Source of the DNA: Domibacillus sp. DTU_2020_1001157_1_SI_ALB_TIR_016 | GTDB taxonomy: Bacteria > Bacillota > Bacilli > Bacillales > Domibacillaceae | NCBI RefSeq assembly: GCF_032341995.1 | Contig: NZ_CP135439.1 | Span: 2,356,001-2,420,000 of the forward strand | DNA: 64,000 nt | Direction: 5' to 3' | Shown: in pieces, positions 1 to 10,549 of the stretch | Position numbering within the stretch: the stretch's first letter is position 1 | Layout: the number at the start of each line of letters is the position of its first letter | Program-made: the position numbers and the translations under genes | The notes under the pieces: generated by a model | Database searches by the model: none | What the model was told of the DNA's origin: nothing | What the model saw: only the letters and a program-made list of their open reading frames with translations

Positions 1-782
1 TCACAAGCAGCCAGCACATCCGGCATGTTATGAATAAACGGCTCAACCGCCACATTATCAGGCTTCCCTGCAGTCTGCAGCTCCGTCGAAACGCGTTCAT
101 AATGAACATCACCCGTGACATACAGCACCTGGTAGCTGCGGTCCGCCAAGTTGTTCAACGCCCCGATTACCGCATCATTAATAGGACGGGCGCCGCGGCT
201 TCCCCCAAAAATAAGAACGGTTTTTCGGTCAGGTGTAAACCCGTACTTTTGCAGTACACCCGCCCCGCTCGCTTCGATTACTTCGGAAGCTCTAGGATTA
301 CCGGTAAGAACGGTTTTTGCTGCCGGAAAGTGTGTTTTTGCTGCGTCAAAACAAACCGCCACTTTATCCACATACTTGCTTAGAAATTTATTTGTCAGTC
401 CCGGCACGCTGTTCTGTTCATGGACAATTGAAGGGATTCCCATTTTCGCAGCTGCATACACGACTGGTCCGCATACATAGCCGCCTGTACCAATCACAAC
501 ATCCGGCTGAAATTCTTTTAGCATTTTTTTACAGTCGTTAACGCCTTTTAAAAAGCGCATAACCGTTTTCACGTTTTCAAATGAAACTGCCCGGCGGAAT
601 CCAGTAATGTCGATTGATTGAAAGGGAATCCCTTCCCGTACAACAAGCTTGGATTCTAGTCCTTTTTCTGTTCCGATGTACAGGAACGATGTGTCCGGGT
701 GTTTCTTTTTAATCATTCGAATAAGTGCGAGTGCCGGGTAAATATGTCCGCCCGTTCCTCCGCCGCTGACTACTATTTTCAA
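1..782 (-). CDS. murG: MurG, lipid II-forming GlcNAc transferase (partial, C-terminus outside window)
   Basis: Transfers GlcNAc from UDP-GlcNAc to lipid I, giving lipid II, on the inner face of the membrane. About 260 N-terminal codons are present and the C-terminal part runs off the left edge. The protein opens with [19 protein letters not shown], the glycine-rich loop of the family, and later has [12 protein letters not shown] and [12 protein letters not shown], both typical of MurG. I chose the TTG at 782 because GAGGTGA lies a few bases upstream and no ATG fits. It follows spoVE, as in B. subtilis. Identity is certain from motifs and context; the start codon is inferred. Confidence 0.93.
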   Translation of the reverse strand, partial: MKIVVSGGGTGGHIYPALALIRMIKKKHPDTSFLYIGTEKGLESKLVVREGIPFQSIDITGFRRAVSFENVKTVMRFLKGVNDCKKMLKEFQPDVVIGTGGYVCGPVVYAAAKMGIPSIVHEQNSVPGLTNKFLSKYVDKVAVCFDAAKTHFPAAKTVLTGNPRASEVIEASGAGVLQKYGFTPDRKTVLIFGGSRGARPINDAVIGALNNLADRSYQVLYVTGDVHYERVSTELQTAGKPDNVAVEPFIHNMPDVLAAC

Positions 783-911
783 TTCTGTCACCTCAATAAT
801 TCATCTGGCAGCTTTTGTTGTTTAAACAGCTGTCCAATGCATTTTCATCTTAAATCAATGTGTCACGAGAATCAAATATTATCTTGAAAAACCCGTAAAT
901 TTCCTTCAATA

Positions 912-2027
912 CTACCGCATATGACGGCTTGCACTTAAAACAATTCCCGCCAATGCCAGTGTCATAGTTAAAGAAGAGCCTCCGTAGCTTAAAAACGGCA
1001 GGGTTACCCCTGTTACTGGAAGGAGTCCTACTACGACCCCAAGGTTAATAAAAGACTGCAGGCTGATCATAGCCGTCAAGCCGAAAACGAGCAGCATGCC
1101 AAATGGATCGTCAATCCGCATGGCAATATATACTCCGCGCCAAATAAGCAGGAAAAATAAAAGAATAATCCATACAGCACCAAGAAAGCCCGTTTCTTCT
1201 GACCATATGGCAAAAATAAAATCAGTCTGCGGTTCAGGAAGATAGTAATATTTCTGCCGGCTTTCTCCGTAGCCATGCCCAAAAAGCCCACCCGGTCCAA
1301 CTGCATAAAGAGACTGAATAATTTGAAACCCACTTCCAAGCGGATCCGACCATGGATCCAAATAAGCCGTAATACGTTTCATTCGATAGGGTGCCGATGC
1401 AATCAGTCCAACCAATCCAATCACTGCTGTTACACCGATCGTAATAAAAAAGCGAATCGGTGCTCCCGCACTGAACAGCAAAAGAAAAGCAGTTCCCCCC
1501 ATAACGGCTGCTGTTCCAAGATCCGGCTGCAGCATAATTAAGCCAAAAGCAGCCCCGATAACAGAAAGCGGGAAAAAGAGCCCTTTCCAAAATAAGTGAA
1601 TGGTTTTCTTTCGTTCAGACAGGATGGATGCCAGATAAAAAACAAGAGCCATCTTCATCCACTCAGAGGGCTGGAAGGACAAAGAACCTACGCCAATCCA
1701 GCTTTGTGACCCGTTGCGCACCATCCCAATCCCTGGAATTAGCACAGCGATCAGCAGCAGAAATGCGACGATAAGCGCATGCTTTGAATAGGTCTTGAAA
1801 ATTCTATAATCAAAGCGTGAGAATACCGTCATCACCACGATCCCGACTGCAGCAAATACGGCTTGTCTTTCTACAAAATAAAAAGAATTCCCATAGTTAA
1901 ATTGCCCCCATACTTCTCCAGCGCTTGCGACCATCAGAAGGCCGCTTCCTGTTAACAACAAGACAAGCAGCAAAAACAGTTTGTCCGTTCCACGAGTAGA
2001 AACAGCAGCCACCCCTCTCATGCGCAT
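912..2027 (-). CDS. spoVE: SpoVE, SEDS-family peptidoglycan glycosyltransferase for spore cortex
   Basis: A polytopic membrane protein of the FtsW/RodA/SpoVE (SEDS) family, 371 residues, close to the usual ~366. The C-terminal signature GVTLPFLSYGGSSL and the central LPEPQTDFIFAIWSEE loop are clear. SEDS proteins polymerise lipid II with a partner class B PBP; SpoVE works with SpoVD in making the spore cortex, and spoVD lies upstream in this cluster. A second SEDS gene (ftsW) is at 37.1-38.2 kb, so this one takes the sporulation role by position. Its first ATG comes directly after the T-tract of the terminator that follows murD, and Shine-Dalgarno support is weak, so the start is uncertain. 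Confidence 0.88.
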   Translation of the reverse strand: MRMRGVAAVSTRGTDKLFLLLVLLLTGSGLLMVASAGEVWGQFNYGNSFYFVERQAVFAAVGIVVMTVFSRFDYRIFKTYSKHALIVAFLLLIAVLIPGIGMVRNGSQSWIGVGSLSFQPSEWMKMALVFYLASILSERKKTIHLFWKGLFFPLSVIGAAFGLIMLQPDLGTAAVMGGTAFLLLFSAGAPIRFFITIGVTAVIGLVGLIASAPYRMKRITAYLDPWSDPLGSGFQIIQSLYAVGPGGLFGHGYGESRQKYYYLPEPQTDFIFAIWSEETGFLGAVWIILLFFLLIWRGVYIAMRIDDPFGMLLVFGLTAMISLQSFINLGVVVGLLPVTGVTLPFLSYGGSSLTMTLALAGIVLSASRHMR

Positions 2028-2028
2028 T

Positions 2029-2058
2029 AAAAAACCGGAGCCATCAAGGCCCCGGCTC
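2029..2058 (-). terminator. Intrinsic terminator between murD and spoVE
   Basis: On the minus strand a 9-bp stem (GCCGGGGCC / GGCTCCGGT, two G-U pairs) with a 5-nt loop is followed by TTTTTT. It ends only a few bases before the spoVE ATG, so spoVE-murG would need read-through or a promoter overlapping the terminator. Confidence 0.75.
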
Positions 2059-2062
2059 TTTC

Positions 2063-3412
2063 TTATAACGTATTCACACAGTCGATAAATATGTCTCCGC
2101 GTTCTTCAAAGGTTTTATATTGATCCCAGCTTGCACAAGCTGGAGACAATAAAACAACATCTCCTGCTTTTGACAGTGCAGCTGCTTTTTGTACCGCATC
2201 AGTCATATATTCCGCTTTTTCAATGCAGGTAATGCCGGCTTTTTCCGCCGTTTCTCTCCATTTTTCTGCTGTTTCTCCAAACGTCACAACTGCTTTGACA
2301 TCGTGCAGGTATGGAAGCAGGTCATCAAAGCCGTTACCCCGATCGAGCCCTCCCGCGAGCAGAATGATAGGAGCTTGAAAGGCTGTGAGGGCACTTTTTG
2401 TCGCAAGCGTATTGGTTGCTTTAGAGTCGTTGTAAAACTTCCGGCCATTCCATTCGCGTACAAACTGAGTCCGGTGTCTCACACCCGAAAATGTCTTAAG
2501 AACATGGATAATCGCTTCATTTGCTACACCTGATAGTTTAACTGCCGCAATGGCCGCCAAAATATTTTCAAGGTTATGGCTGCCCGGCAATGCGATATCT
2601 GCTGTCGGCATAATCGCTTCTTCTTGAAAATACACCATTCCATTCTCGATATAAGCCCCATTTTCTACTTTCTGGCGCACGGAAAATGGAATTACATTCG
2701 CCATACTCGCCCCAGCCAAAGACAGAAGAGCTTCTTGATCCGCGTTAATAATTAAAAAGTCTTCGCCAGTCTGGTTTTGCGTGATTTTCATCTTTGCTCC
2801 AACGTACTCTTCCCGTGATCCATGATAGTCTAAGTGGGCATCATAAATATTCGTGATAATCGCAATGTGAGGACGAAATTCCTGAATCCCCATTAACTGA
2901 AAAGAGGAAAGCTCAATCACCACATGGTCTTCCGGCTTGGCTTGCTGTACGACCTCAGATGCTACCTTGCCGATATTACCGGCAAGCACAGTGCCTTTGC
3001 CGCCTTTTTTCATCATTTCATCGATCAGTGTCGTCGTTGTTGTTTTGCCGTTAGTGCCGGTGATGCCAATAAACGGCGCTTCAGAAATCAGTCCGGCAAG
3101 CTCTACTTCCGTAATCACCGGCAGTCCGTCTAAGACCGCCTTGGATATGATCGGATTTGAGTAGGGAATACCCGGGTTTTTCACGACCAGCTCGAACCCT
3201 TCATCCAGCAGTTCTACCGGATGGCTTCCGCAGATCACTTTAATTCCTTCTGCCGAAAGTGAGCGGGCAGCTTCATTTTCTTCAAGCGGCTTTCCATCAT
3301 TGACTGTGATAACAGCGCCTAGTTTTTTCAGCAAACGGGCAGCTGCGAGCCCGCTTTTTGCTAAACCTAATACAAGTACTTTTTTTCCGTTAAATTGATT
3401 GATCTGCTTCAT
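2063..3412 (-). CDS. murD: MurD, UDP-MurNAc-L-alanine:D-glutamate ligase
   Basis: Cytoplasmic ATP-dependent ligase that adds D-glutamate to UDP-MurNAc-L-Ala. The N-terminal Rossmann segment [18 protein letters not shown], the Mur-ligase ATP loop [13 protein letters not shown], and the C-terminal HRTQFV and NDSKATNT motifs are present. I start it at the ATG at 3412 (449 residues, family ~450), preceded by GGAG about 10 bases upstream. The in-frame ORF runs 26 codons further upstream into mraY, but that part has no family similarity. The start overlaps the mraY stop (ATATGA), which suggests translational coupling. Confidence 0.95.
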   Translation of the reverse strand: MKQINQFNGKKVLVLGLAKSGLAAARLLKKLGAVITVNDGKPLEENEAARSLSAEGIKVICGSHPVELLDEGFELVVKNPGIPYSNPIISKAVLDGLPVITEVELAGLISEAPFIGITGTNGKTTTTTLIDEMMKKGGKGTVLAGNIGKVASEVVQQAKPEDHVVIELSSFQLMGIQEFRPHIAIITNIYDAHLDYHGSREEYVGAKMKITQNQTGEDFLIINADQEALLSLAGASMANVIPFSVRQKVENGAYIENGMVYFQEEAIMPTADIALPGSHNLENILAAIAAVKLSGVANEAIIHVLKTFSGVRHRTQFVREWNGRKFYNDSKATNTLATKSALTAFQAPIILLAGGLDRGNGFDDLLPYLHDVKAVVTFGETAEKWRETAEKAGITCIEKAEYMTDAVQKAAALSKAGDVVLLSPACASWDQYKTFEERGDIFIDCVNTL

Positions 3413-4380
3413 ATGTTCCATACTCCAATCCATAGACCGACCGCTGCTGCAATTACACCGACGGACCAAAAAGTGACCACTACACGCCACTCAGACCAGC
3501 CGCCTAGTTCAAAGTGATGGTGCAGCGGACTCATTCTAAAAATTCGTTTCCCTCTAGTTTTAAATGACCAAACCTGCAAAATAACCGATAGTGTTTCTGC
3601 TACAAATACAATCCCAATAAGAAGAAGCAAAAACTCAAACTTCGTTAAAATAGATAGAACCGCGATCGCACCGCCCAGCGCAAGCGATCCTGTGTCTCCC
3701 ATAAATACATGGGCCGGATAAGCGTTAAACACAAGAAAACCGATGATGGCCCCAACAACTGAAAAAGCGAAAATGGCTGTTTCATCAAGCCCCTGGCTCC
3801 AGGCAATAACCGCATATGCTCCAAATGCAACAGCTGCCGTACCCGATACGAGACCGTCAAGTCCGTCGGTTAAGTTCACTGCGTTTGAAAAGCCGACCAG
3901 CCAGAAAAGAACAAACAGCGCGTATAAAATGCCCAGGTCAACGGAGAAAAAACCAAATGAAAGCTCCGTTGATAATCCTTGCTGCGCATAAATCACATAA
4001 AAGATAATAGAAATAATAATTTGGCCGATTAATTTTTGCAAGGATGTCAGACCAAGGTTGCGCTTCATCACGACTTTAATAAAATCATCTAAAAACCCAA
4101 GAAGTCCAAATCCAATGGTTACAAGTAAAAGCAAGGTTGTTTCTGTACCGATTGAATCAAATAATTGGGCAAAAAACAACGTCGTCACAATAATAGATAG
4201 CAAAAAGACGATTCCGCCCATTGTCGGAGTGCCTGATTTTTGCTGGTGAGACTTCGGTCCTTCTTCACGAATGCTCTGACCGAACTTCAGTCTCCTTAAA
4301 AAAGGAATAAATAACGGGGCAATAAGAACCGTAATTAAAAACGAAACCGCAATAATTAACGCTATCTGCCACTCATTCAT
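3409..4380 (-). CDS. mraY: MraY, phospho-MurNAc-pentapeptide translocase
   Basis: Integral membrane enzyme that moves phospho-MurNAc-pentapeptide onto undecaprenyl phosphate, forming lipid I. At 323 residues it has the expected length. Visible motifs are [26 protein letters not shown] and MSPLHHHFE, which hold the Asp and His residues of the active site. About ten hydrophobic segments are seen. It overlaps murE by ATGA at its start and murD at its end, so the three genes are tightly coupled in one operon. Confidence 0.96.
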   Translation of the reverse strand: MNEWQIALIIAVSFLITVLIAPLFIPFLRRLKFGQSIREEGPKSHQQKSGTPTMGGIVFLLSIIVTTLFFAQLFDSIGTETTLLLLVTIGFGLLGFLDDFIKVVMKRNLGLTSLQKLIGQIIISIIFYVIYAQQGLSTELSFGFFSVDLGILYALFVLFWLVGFSNAVNLTDGLDGLVSGTAAVAFGAYAVIAWSQGLDETAIFAFSVVGAIIGFLVFNAYPAHVFMGDTGSLALGGAIAVLSILTKFEFLLLLIGIVFVAETLSVILQVWSFKTRGKRIFRMSPLHHHFELGGWSEWRVVVTFWSVGVIAAAVGLWIGVWNI

Positions 4381-5852
4381 GCCTGTCCACCGTCCTTCTG
4401 AAGAAGTGCTTCTTTCGCAATCTCCCGATCATCAAAATGAAAAACATCTTTTCCAATAAGTTGATACGTTTCATGGCCTTTTCCTGCAATCACAACCGCG
4501 TCGCCAGGCTTCGCCGTACGAATCGCTTCAAAAATGGCTTCTTTTCGATCCTCAATCACCGTATAGCGCTCCTGCGGCACACCTGCTTCCATATCTTTTA
4601 AAATGGCTTTCGGGTCTTCGCTGCGCGGGTTATCCGATGTGAAGATCGCTTCATCTGCATATTTGCAAGCCGCCTGTGCCATAAGCGGGCGCTTTGTTTT
4701 ATCACGGTCACCGCCGCATCCGGCAATGGCAATTACCCGCCCTTTTGTTAATGGCCGAACCGTTTGAAGAACATTAATTAAGCTGTCCGGTGTATGCGCG
4801 TAATCAACAATCACCGAAATATCACGGTCATTTGGCACCACTTCAAAACGGCCTGCTACTCCTTCCACCTGCTCAAGCGCTGTTTGAATGGTTTCCGGCT
4901 TGATGTTTGAGACGAAGCCGGCCGCAAACGCAGCAAGCATATTATACACATTGAAGCGGCCTGCTAATTTTGACTGAACTTGCAGCTCTCCGCCCGGATA
5001 CGTGATGGTAAAAGCTGTTCCTCCCGAAGTGAGCCGAATATCCTTCGCACGAATGTCTGCTGGATGGTCAATGCCATAGGTAACAACATGCGCCGCTGTC
5101 ATCGAACGGTAAACAGCGGAAGCTGCATCATCGGCATTTAACACCGCAAAAGACGGACGGTCGGAATGCATTACATTTCCAAGGCGGGCAAACAACAGCC
5201 CTTTCGCTGTCCGATATTCATCCATTGTTTTATGAAAATCGAGATGATCCTGCGTTAGGTTGGTGAAAACTGCCACATTAAAAGCAGTGCCGTTTGTCCT
5301 CCCTTCTTGGAGTGCATGAGAAGATACTTCCATAACCGCAGCCGTTACACCTGCTTCTTTCATATTTGAAAATGTTTTTTGGAGCGTAAGGCTCTCTGGT
5401 GTCGTGTTTTTCGTTTCAATAGTCTGGTCGCCAATCTTCATATACATCGTTCCGATTAAACCAGTCGTTTCTCCGTGAGCCCGCAAAATATGGTCAATTA
5501 AATGGCTCGTAGTTGTTTTTCCGTTTGTTCCTGTAATCCCAATTAGATGGAAGGAATCTGTCGGGTAACCGTAAAAATGAGCCGCTAAAAGCGCCATTGC
5601 CCGTTTTGTATCCGGTACATAAATAACTGGAACAGATACGTCCACAGGCCGTTCTGCTACAATGGCAGCTGCCCCTTTTCTCACTGCTTCTTCCGCAGCG
5701 TTATGGCCATCAAAGGTAAATCCTTTTATACAAATAAATATTGATCCCTCTTGAACGAGGCGGTGATCGTTTTCCATCGACGTAATCGCCGGATTTCCAT
5801 CCTTATCTTGCTGATAAAATGGAAGTGCTCGGAGCACAGTTGATAAATCCAC
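4377..5852 (-). CDS. murE: MurE, UDP-MurNAc-tripeptide synthetase (meso-diaminopimelate type)
   Basis: Cytoplasmic ligase that adds the third stem-peptide residue. The ATP loop [13 protein letters not shown] lies near residue 110, and [10 protein letters not shown] near residue 410 is the DNPR signature of enzymes that use meso-diaminopimelate. This fits the dapH and dapL genes at 58.8-60.7 kb. The gene starts with GTG at 5852, preceded by AAAGGA about 10 bases upstream. Length (491) matches the family. It overlaps mraY by 4 bases and is separated from spoVD by a terminator-like hairpin. Confidence 0.96.
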   Translation of the reverse strand: MDLSTVLRALPFYQQDKDGNPAITSMENDHRLVQEGSIFICIKGFTFDGHNAAEEAVRKGAAAIVAERPVDVSVPVIYVPDTKRAMALLAAHFYGYPTDSFHLIGITGTNGKTTTSHLIDHILRAHGETTGLIGTMYMKIGDQTIETKNTTPESLTLQKTFSNMKEAGVTAAVMEVSSHALQEGRTNGTAFNVAVFTNLTQDHLDFHKTMDEYRTAKGLLFARLGNVMHSDRPSFAVLNADDAASAVYRSMTAAHVVTYGIDHPADIRAKDIRLTSGGTAFTITYPGGELQVQSKLAGRFNVYNMLAAFAAGFVSNIKPETIQTALEQVEGVAGRFEVVPNDRDISVIVDYAHTPDSLINVLQTVRPLTKGRVIAIAGCGGDRDKTKRPLMAQAACKYADEAIFTSDNPRSEDPKAILKDMEAGVPQERYTVIEDRKEAIFEAIRTAKPGDAVVIAGKGHETYQLIGKDVFHFDDREIAKEALLQKDGGQA

Positions 5853-5914
5853 GTTTTTTCAATCCTTTCTTTTCTGCAAACACTATGTACAATTTCCCGC
5901 GATTTCTATTGTAA

Positions 5915-5972
5915 CGAAAAAAAGCCGCCGATGCGAATGCTTTTCAGCCTGTTTCGATCAAATTTGGCGGCA
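5915..5972 (-). terminator. Probable terminator after spoVD
   Basis: On the minus strand GCCGCC pairs with GGCGGC across a long ~35-base loop and is followed by TTTTTTT. The long loop makes it less certain. It would separate the spoVD transcript from murE-mraY-murD. Confidence 0.5.
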
Positions 5973-5981
5973 TAGGGTCTT

Positions 5982-7874
5982 TTATTTTAATAAAACGCGT
6001 ACTTTGCTTCCTCTCTCTACTTTTACTCCTTGTTTCGGCGATTGGTACACGACCTTATCGCCCGCTCCTTCAGCTACAATTTCAACATTGATCAGCTGTT
6101 CTTTTAATTTTTCTTTTGACAGACCAATCAAATTGGGCACTTGAATGAAATCCGGGTCATTCCAGGCTTTTTCTTTTTCGATCTGATTCGTTTGTTTTTC
6201 AACGTTTAACAGCGGAAGAACATCCTGCATCATTTTTCCGACAATCGGGGCGGCGACTGTACCGCCAAACTGAACCGTGCCTTTTGGGTTATCAATAGCC
6301 GTGTAAATGACCACTTTCGGATCGTTTGCCGGCGCCATTCCGATAAAAGAAACAATATGGTTGTTTTCAAGATAACGGCCGTCTTTCGCTTTCTGGGCGG
6401 TACCTGTTTTCCCTCCAACCCGGTATCCGTCTACGAAAGCGTTTCGTCCGGTTCCTTTGGCTACTACATTTTCAAGGGCACGCCGCACTTCTTTCGATGT
6501 TTCTTCACTAATGACCCTGCGTACCTTTTTCGGCTTACGAACCTCTTCCGTTTTGCCTGTCTCCGGGTTTGTCCAGCTCTCGGCTACATACGGCTCATAC
6601 AATATGCCGCCGTTTATCGCCGCGGACACTGCTGTCACCTGCTGGATAGGTGTAACGGCTACACCTTGTCCGAAAGCTGCCGTTGCCGCTTCTACCGGAC
6701 CGGCCGATTCCTCTGTAAAAAGGATTCCAGTTCCTTCTCCATACAAGTCAATGCCTGTTTTTTCGCCGAATCCGAATTTGCGAATGTAGGAAAAAAGCTT
6801 TTTTTCACCAAGACGGGAACCGAGCTCTACAAAACCCGGGTTACAAGAATTCTGCACGACTTCAAGGAAAGTCTGATGGCCGTGCCCTTCCCGCTTCCAG
6901 CAGCGCAGCCGCGCACCATCCACTTCCACGTAACCGGGGTCATTAAAATGATCCTTATCAAGATCTACTTTCTTTTCTTCTAAAGCAGCTGCCAGTGTAA
7001 TGATCTTAAACGTTGATCCCGGCTCAAATGTGCTCCATACAGGAAGATTTCGATTATATACATCTGGATCATATTTACTAAAGCGGGCCGGGTCATAAGA
7101 CGGGCGTGAAGACATCGCCAAAATAGCCCCTGTGTTCGGATCCATCGCGATACTCATAGCTGCATCCGGCTTGTACGTTTTTTCAGCCTGATCCAGCTCT
7201 CTTTCCATTACAGCTTGAATATCCGCATCAATCGTTAAACTTAAATCCATTCCATTTACCGGTTCCTCATAATGATTGGTAAGCCCCGGCATTTGGTTTC
7301 CTTTCGCATCTGTATACATTTGGATTGAACCTGGTTTGCCAGAAAGCTTTTTATCATAATAGGCTTCGATCCCGGCAAGCCCCTGGTTGTCAGCTCCCGT
7401 AAATCCAATAATGTGGGCAAGCCTGTCCTTCATCACGTAATCCCGGATCGAGTCTTCCCCAAGCCAGACTCCTTTTAATTGAAGATCCCTTACCGCCTGC
7501 GCGGTTTCAGCGGATAAATGCCTGCCTTTGGAAGAAAGACGTTCAATTGAAGAACGTTTTGTCATTCGTTCATACAAAACCGATTCTTTCTCCCCGAGAA
7601 CGGCGGCCAGCTTCTTGGCCGTTTGTTCCGGGTCATCAATTTGAGCCGGAATCACATAAACCGTCGGCGCATTTTTATTCCCCACTAATACTTTTCCATT
7701 TCGGTCCAGGATCAGACCGCGCTCCGGCTCAGCAGGGATGCTTCTTCCCCACAGTTCTTCTGCTTTATCTGTCAGCTCACCCCCATTAACAAGCTGGATA
7801 TAGCCGGTGCGGATGACCAATGCCGAAAAAGCCAAAAAAGACAAAAGAAGGATCCAAAACATTCGCACCCGCAT
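5982..7874 (-). CDS. spoVD: SpoVD, sporulation class B penicillin-binding protein
   Basis: Membrane-anchored transpeptidase of 630 residues. An N-terminal membrane segment is followed by a PBP dimerisation domain and a transpeptidase domain with the active-site motif STFK (Ser287), an SCN-type motif in VVQNSCNPGF, and KTGTAQ. One PASTA domain lies at the C-terminus. In the family SpoVD crosslinks spore cortex peptidoglycan and partners SpoVE. I start it at the ATG at 7874, eight bases after AAGGAG; a GTG three codons upstream touches the Shine-Dalgarno. A CATATGAT sequence near 7898-7905 resembles a SigE -10, but I see no good -35. Confidence 0.93.
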   Translation of the reverse strand: MRVRMFWILLLSFLAFSALVIRTGYIQLVNGGELTDKAEELWGRSIPAEPERGLILDRNGKVLVGNKNAPTVYVIPAQIDDPEQTAKKLAAVLGEKESVLYERMTKRSSIERLSSKGRHLSAETAQAVRDLQLKGVWLGEDSIRDYVMKDRLAHIIGFTGADNQGLAGIEAYYDKKLSGKPGSIQMYTDAKGNQMPGLTNHYEEPVNGMDLSLTIDADIQAVMERELDQAEKTYKPDAAMSIAMDPNTGAILAMSSRPSYDPARFSKYDPDVYNRNLPVWSTFEPGSTFKIITLAAALEEKKVDLDKDHFNDPGYVEVDGARLRCWKREGHGHQTFLEVVQNSCNPGFVELGSRLGEKKLFSYIRKFGFGEKTGIDLYGEGTGILFTEESAGPVEAATAAFGQGVAVTPIQQVTAVSAAINGGILYEPYVAESWTNPETGKTEEVRKPKKVRRVISEETSKEVRRALENVVAKGTGRNAFVDGYRVGGKTGTAQKAKDGRYLENNHIVSFIGMAPANDPKVVIYTAIDNPKGTVQFGGTVAAPIVGKMMQDVLPLLNVEKQTNQIEKEKAWNDPDFIQVPNLIGLSKEKLKEQLINVEIVAEGAGDKVVYQSPKQGVKVERGSKVRVLLK

Positions 7875-7925
7875 TGTCCACACTCCTTTTCTTCATGATC
7901 ATATGCTTCATTTGAGGAAAATTGA

Positions 7926-7988
7926 CAAAAAAAAGAGACGTCCCGGCGATTTAGTGACTGGCACTAAAAAGCGAGACTGCTCTCTTTA
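7926..7988 (-). terminator. Possible terminator after pbpB
   Basis: The minus strand after the pbpB stop has AAAGAGA pairing with TCTCTTT around an inner TTTAGTG/CACTAAA hairpin, followed by a run of T. The stem is interrupted, so termination may be partial. Confidence 0.4.
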
Positions 7989-10193
7989 TCGGGATTGATC
8001 CGAGTCTTCATTTGCTTTTTGGTTAGCTTCTTCCGCACTGCCAGGCTCTTCAAGCTTAATAATAAGCTTCTGGCCTTCTTTTACAGATTTGTTTGGTTCA
8101 ATATTTTGAGATACCACATAGCCGGATCCTGAATAGCTAACTTTAAGCCCCATACTCTCAGCTACTTTCATCACATCACGCATGGCCCAGCCTTTCATAT
8201 TTGGCATCGTCCACTTCTCAGATGTCAGCAGGATAGCTTTTTCTCCCTGCAACAGCTTTTCGCCGGCCGCTGGTACTTGCTTTTCAATTTTACTGCCTGT
8301 ACCGATCACGACTGGATCCATTCCGGCGTCTTCATACGCCTTACGTGCTTCTGATGTTCTCTTGCCGGTAAAATCTTTTAACGTTACGGTTTGAGAAATA
8401 ATCGTTTTATCCGGCTTGATATTTAAATATTGAAGACTGTTTCGCATAACAGGATTGAAAATCTTTGAAACAGGAGCTGATCCGGACTCCCCATCCAGCT
8501 GCGGCTTCGCAACCGCTACATATACGATGAGTTCCGGATCTTCTTTTGGAGCCATGCCCATAAAAGAAAACAAGTAATTGTTTGATCCTGTTAAGTAGCG
8601 CCCATCTTCTCCGACCAGCTGCGCGGTTCCTGTTTTCCCAGCCACATCGTATCCTTCAATATGATACGGCTTGCCAGTGCCATGTTCTGCTGTTACGACC
8701 GTTTCCAAAATGTCTAGTGTTTCGGCTGCCGTTTCTTTAGAAATAGGCTCACCAACCACTTCCGGTTTTGTGTCAACAATCGTTTTTCCGGTCGTATCAT
8801 CCACAATTTTATCAATAATATACGGCTTCATCATTTTTCCGCCATTGGCAATCGCTGTCGCCGCCTGGATCATCTGCATCGCATTTACTGTTGATCCTTG
8901 GCCAAATGCTGTTGTGACTTGTTCAAGCGGATAATTATACAAAATACTGCCTGCTGCTTCGTTAGGCAGTTCAATACCTGTTTTACGCCCGAAATGGAAG
9001 TCTTCAAGATACTGCCTGAAAACACCCGGCGACATTTGTTCCAGCATATTCGCAATCGCTACATTGGAAGAGCGCTGAATGCCTTCTTTATATGTAATAT
9101 TGCCCCAGCCGGCCCCGCCGTTATGATCTCCAATACTGCCTCCGCCTTTTACTTTATATCTTCCTGACTTGTAAAGAGCATCGGCTTCAAACGTGCCTTC
9201 CTCAATCGCCGCTGCCAGTGTAAAAATTTTCATCGTAGATCCGGGCTCATATGAATATTCAACGAGGTCGTTCATCCAGTTTACATCAAGCCCTTCCCGC
9301 GTGCCCGGATGAAAAGTAGGACGCTGGCTCATTGCCAAAATTTTGCCTGTTTTAGCTTCGGCTACAATGGCAAACGCTTTGGATGGATTGTATTGCGCTT
9401 CTACTTCACTTAATGCGTCTTCCATAAATGTCTGGATTTTAGAGTCAATGGTTAAATACATATCATCGCCGTTTTGCGGCTCAGTGACCATTTCTTGTTT
9501 TTCAGGAAGCAGGTAACCCCATAAGTCGCTCGTATAACGGATTTTCCCATTTTTGCCCTGCAAATATTTTTCATAGGATTTTTCAATGCCCATCTGGCCT
9601 TTTGTTTCAAACGTAACATTCCCATTTTTATCTTCTTGTTCAATTTGCTGTGTAAAGCCGATTAAATGAGAAGCAAATTTTCCATTTGGATAAAACCGTT
9701 TCGCCTGTCGGGTAAATGTAATACCGGGCAGCTTTTCGGCTTCAATTTTTCGCTTTACGCTGTTTGTCAGCCCGCGCCCTGCCGTGCCAAACTCCACCTG
9801 GAATGCTCCTTCTTTTTTCAAACGCGCCAGTATATCTTCCTCATCCATATCAATATATTTCGCCAGCACCTTTGCTGTTTTCTCTGGATCTACTACATGA
9901 TTTGGAGATTCTGGATTCGTTGTTACAGAATCGTCTAAAATCGCTGCCATTGTAAATGAAGTAGTATCTTCTGCGATTACTTCTCCATTTGTATCATAAA
10001 TCGTTCCCCGGCTCGCTTCAAGAACATCCGTGCGCATGTATTTTTCAAGCGCTTCGTTTTTAAGTTTATGTCCGTCTGCTGTTCCGGTCGCCTGAATGTA
10101 AAATACCCGTGAAAATAAGATAAAAAAGAGGAGGGCGAACCCGACGTACAGGATCGCAACTCCTATTTTCCGATTGTTTCTATTTTCCATCAT
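7986..10193 (-). CDS. pbpB: PBP2B, division class B penicillin-binding protein (FtsI-like)
   Basis: Septal transpeptidase of 735 residues (B. subtilis PBP2B is ~716). A single N-terminal membrane segment (residues ~10-30) is followed by the dimerisation domain, the transpeptidase domain with STMK at Ser319-Lys322, SSN in IQRSSNVAIAN, and KTGTAQ at Lys520. Two PASTA domains lie at the C-terminus, including FTGKRTSEARKAYEDAG and MPNMKGWAMRDVMK. The start overlaps the ftsL stop by ATGA. The position between ftsL and spoVD is the standard arrangement. Confidence 0.95.
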   Translation of the reverse strand: MMENRNNRKIGVAILYVGFALLFFILFSRVFYIQATGTADGHKLKNEALEKYMRTDVLEASRGTIYDTNGEVIAEDTTSFTMAAILDDSVTTNPESPNHVVDPEKTAKVLAKYIDMDEEDILARLKKEGAFQVEFGTAGRGLTNSVKRKIEAEKLPGITFTRQAKRFYPNGKFASHLIGFTQQIEQEDKNGNVTFETKGQMGIEKSYEKYLQGKNGKIRYTSDLWGYLLPEKQEMVTEPQNGDDMYLTIDSKIQTFMEDALSEVEAQYNPSKAFAIVAEAKTGKILAMSQRPTFHPGTREGLDVNWMNDLVEYSYEPGSTMKIFTLAAAIEEGTFEADALYKSGRYKVKGGGSIGDHNGGAGWGNITYKEGIQRSSNVAIANMLEQMSPGVFRQYLEDFHFGRKTGIELPNEAAGSILYNYPLEQVTTAFGQGSTVNAMQMIQAATAIANGGKMMKPYIIDKIVDDTTGKTIVDTKPEVVGEPISKETAAETLDILETVVTAEHGTGKPYHIEGYDVAGKTGTAQLVGEDGRYLTGSNNYLFSFMGMAPKEDPELIVYVAVAKPQLDGESGSAPVSKIFNPVMRNSLQYLNIKPDKTIISQTVTLKDFTGKRTSEARKAYEDAGMDPVVIGTGSKIEKQVPAAGEKLLQGEKAILLTSEKWTMPNMKGWAMRDVMKVAESMGLKVSYSGSGYVVSQNIEPNKSVKEGQKLIIKLEEPGSAEEANQKANEDSDQSR

Positions 10194-10537
10194 TTCGGCT
10201 CAACAACCTTAATGTTTTTGCTTAAATCCAGTCCCATCGCTTTGGCACGTTCCCAAATTTTTTCATACGTGCTTTCTTCGCTGATTTGGACCTCAAGATC
10301 ATGATTCACTTTTTCCTGCTCCTGGATTTTCGCTTCTACATCTTGAATTTGTTTGTTTGTTTCATAGATCGCTGCCTGTGTAGAGATAAGCTTTGCACTC
10401 ATAAAGCAAACTGTTAATACAAAAACAAGAAACAGTACCTTTTCTCCAGGAGTAAAAAATGACCTGCTGATCTTCCGCTGTTTAACAGAAGCCTTTTTAG
10501 GCTGTTCGACAATCGGCTTTCTCGCTGTATTGTTCAT
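10190..10537 (-). CDS. ftsL: FtsL, divisome membrane protein
   Basis: Small bitopic division protein of 115 residues. A basic cytoplasmic N-terminus (about 30 residues) precedes one membrane segment (FLVFVLTVCFMSAKLI, ~35-52). An external coiled-coil region (NKQIQDVEAKIQEQEKVNHD) follows. FtsL forms a complex with DivIC and DivIB that activates septal synthesis. Sequence conservation in the family is low, so the call rests on topology and its place between rsmH and pbpB, with the pbpB start overlapping its stop. Confidence 0.9.
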   Translation of the reverse strand: MNNTARKPIVEQPKKASVKQRKISRSFFTPGEKVLFLVFVLTVCFMSAKLISTQAAIYETNKQIQDVEAKIQEQEKVNHDLEVQISEESTYEKIWERAKAMGLDLSKNIKVVEPK

Positions 10538-10549
10538 TTCGATCCCCCC

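Noticed and set aside
6357..6983. 208-codon plus-strand ORF opposite spoVD
   Set aside because: It is antisense to the transpeptidase domain, has no ribosome site and reads as a low-complexity Cys/Phe-rich protein typical of antisense frames.
7898..7905. SigE promoter before spoVD
   Set aside because: CATATGAT resembles the -10, but no matching -35 is found at the proper distance.
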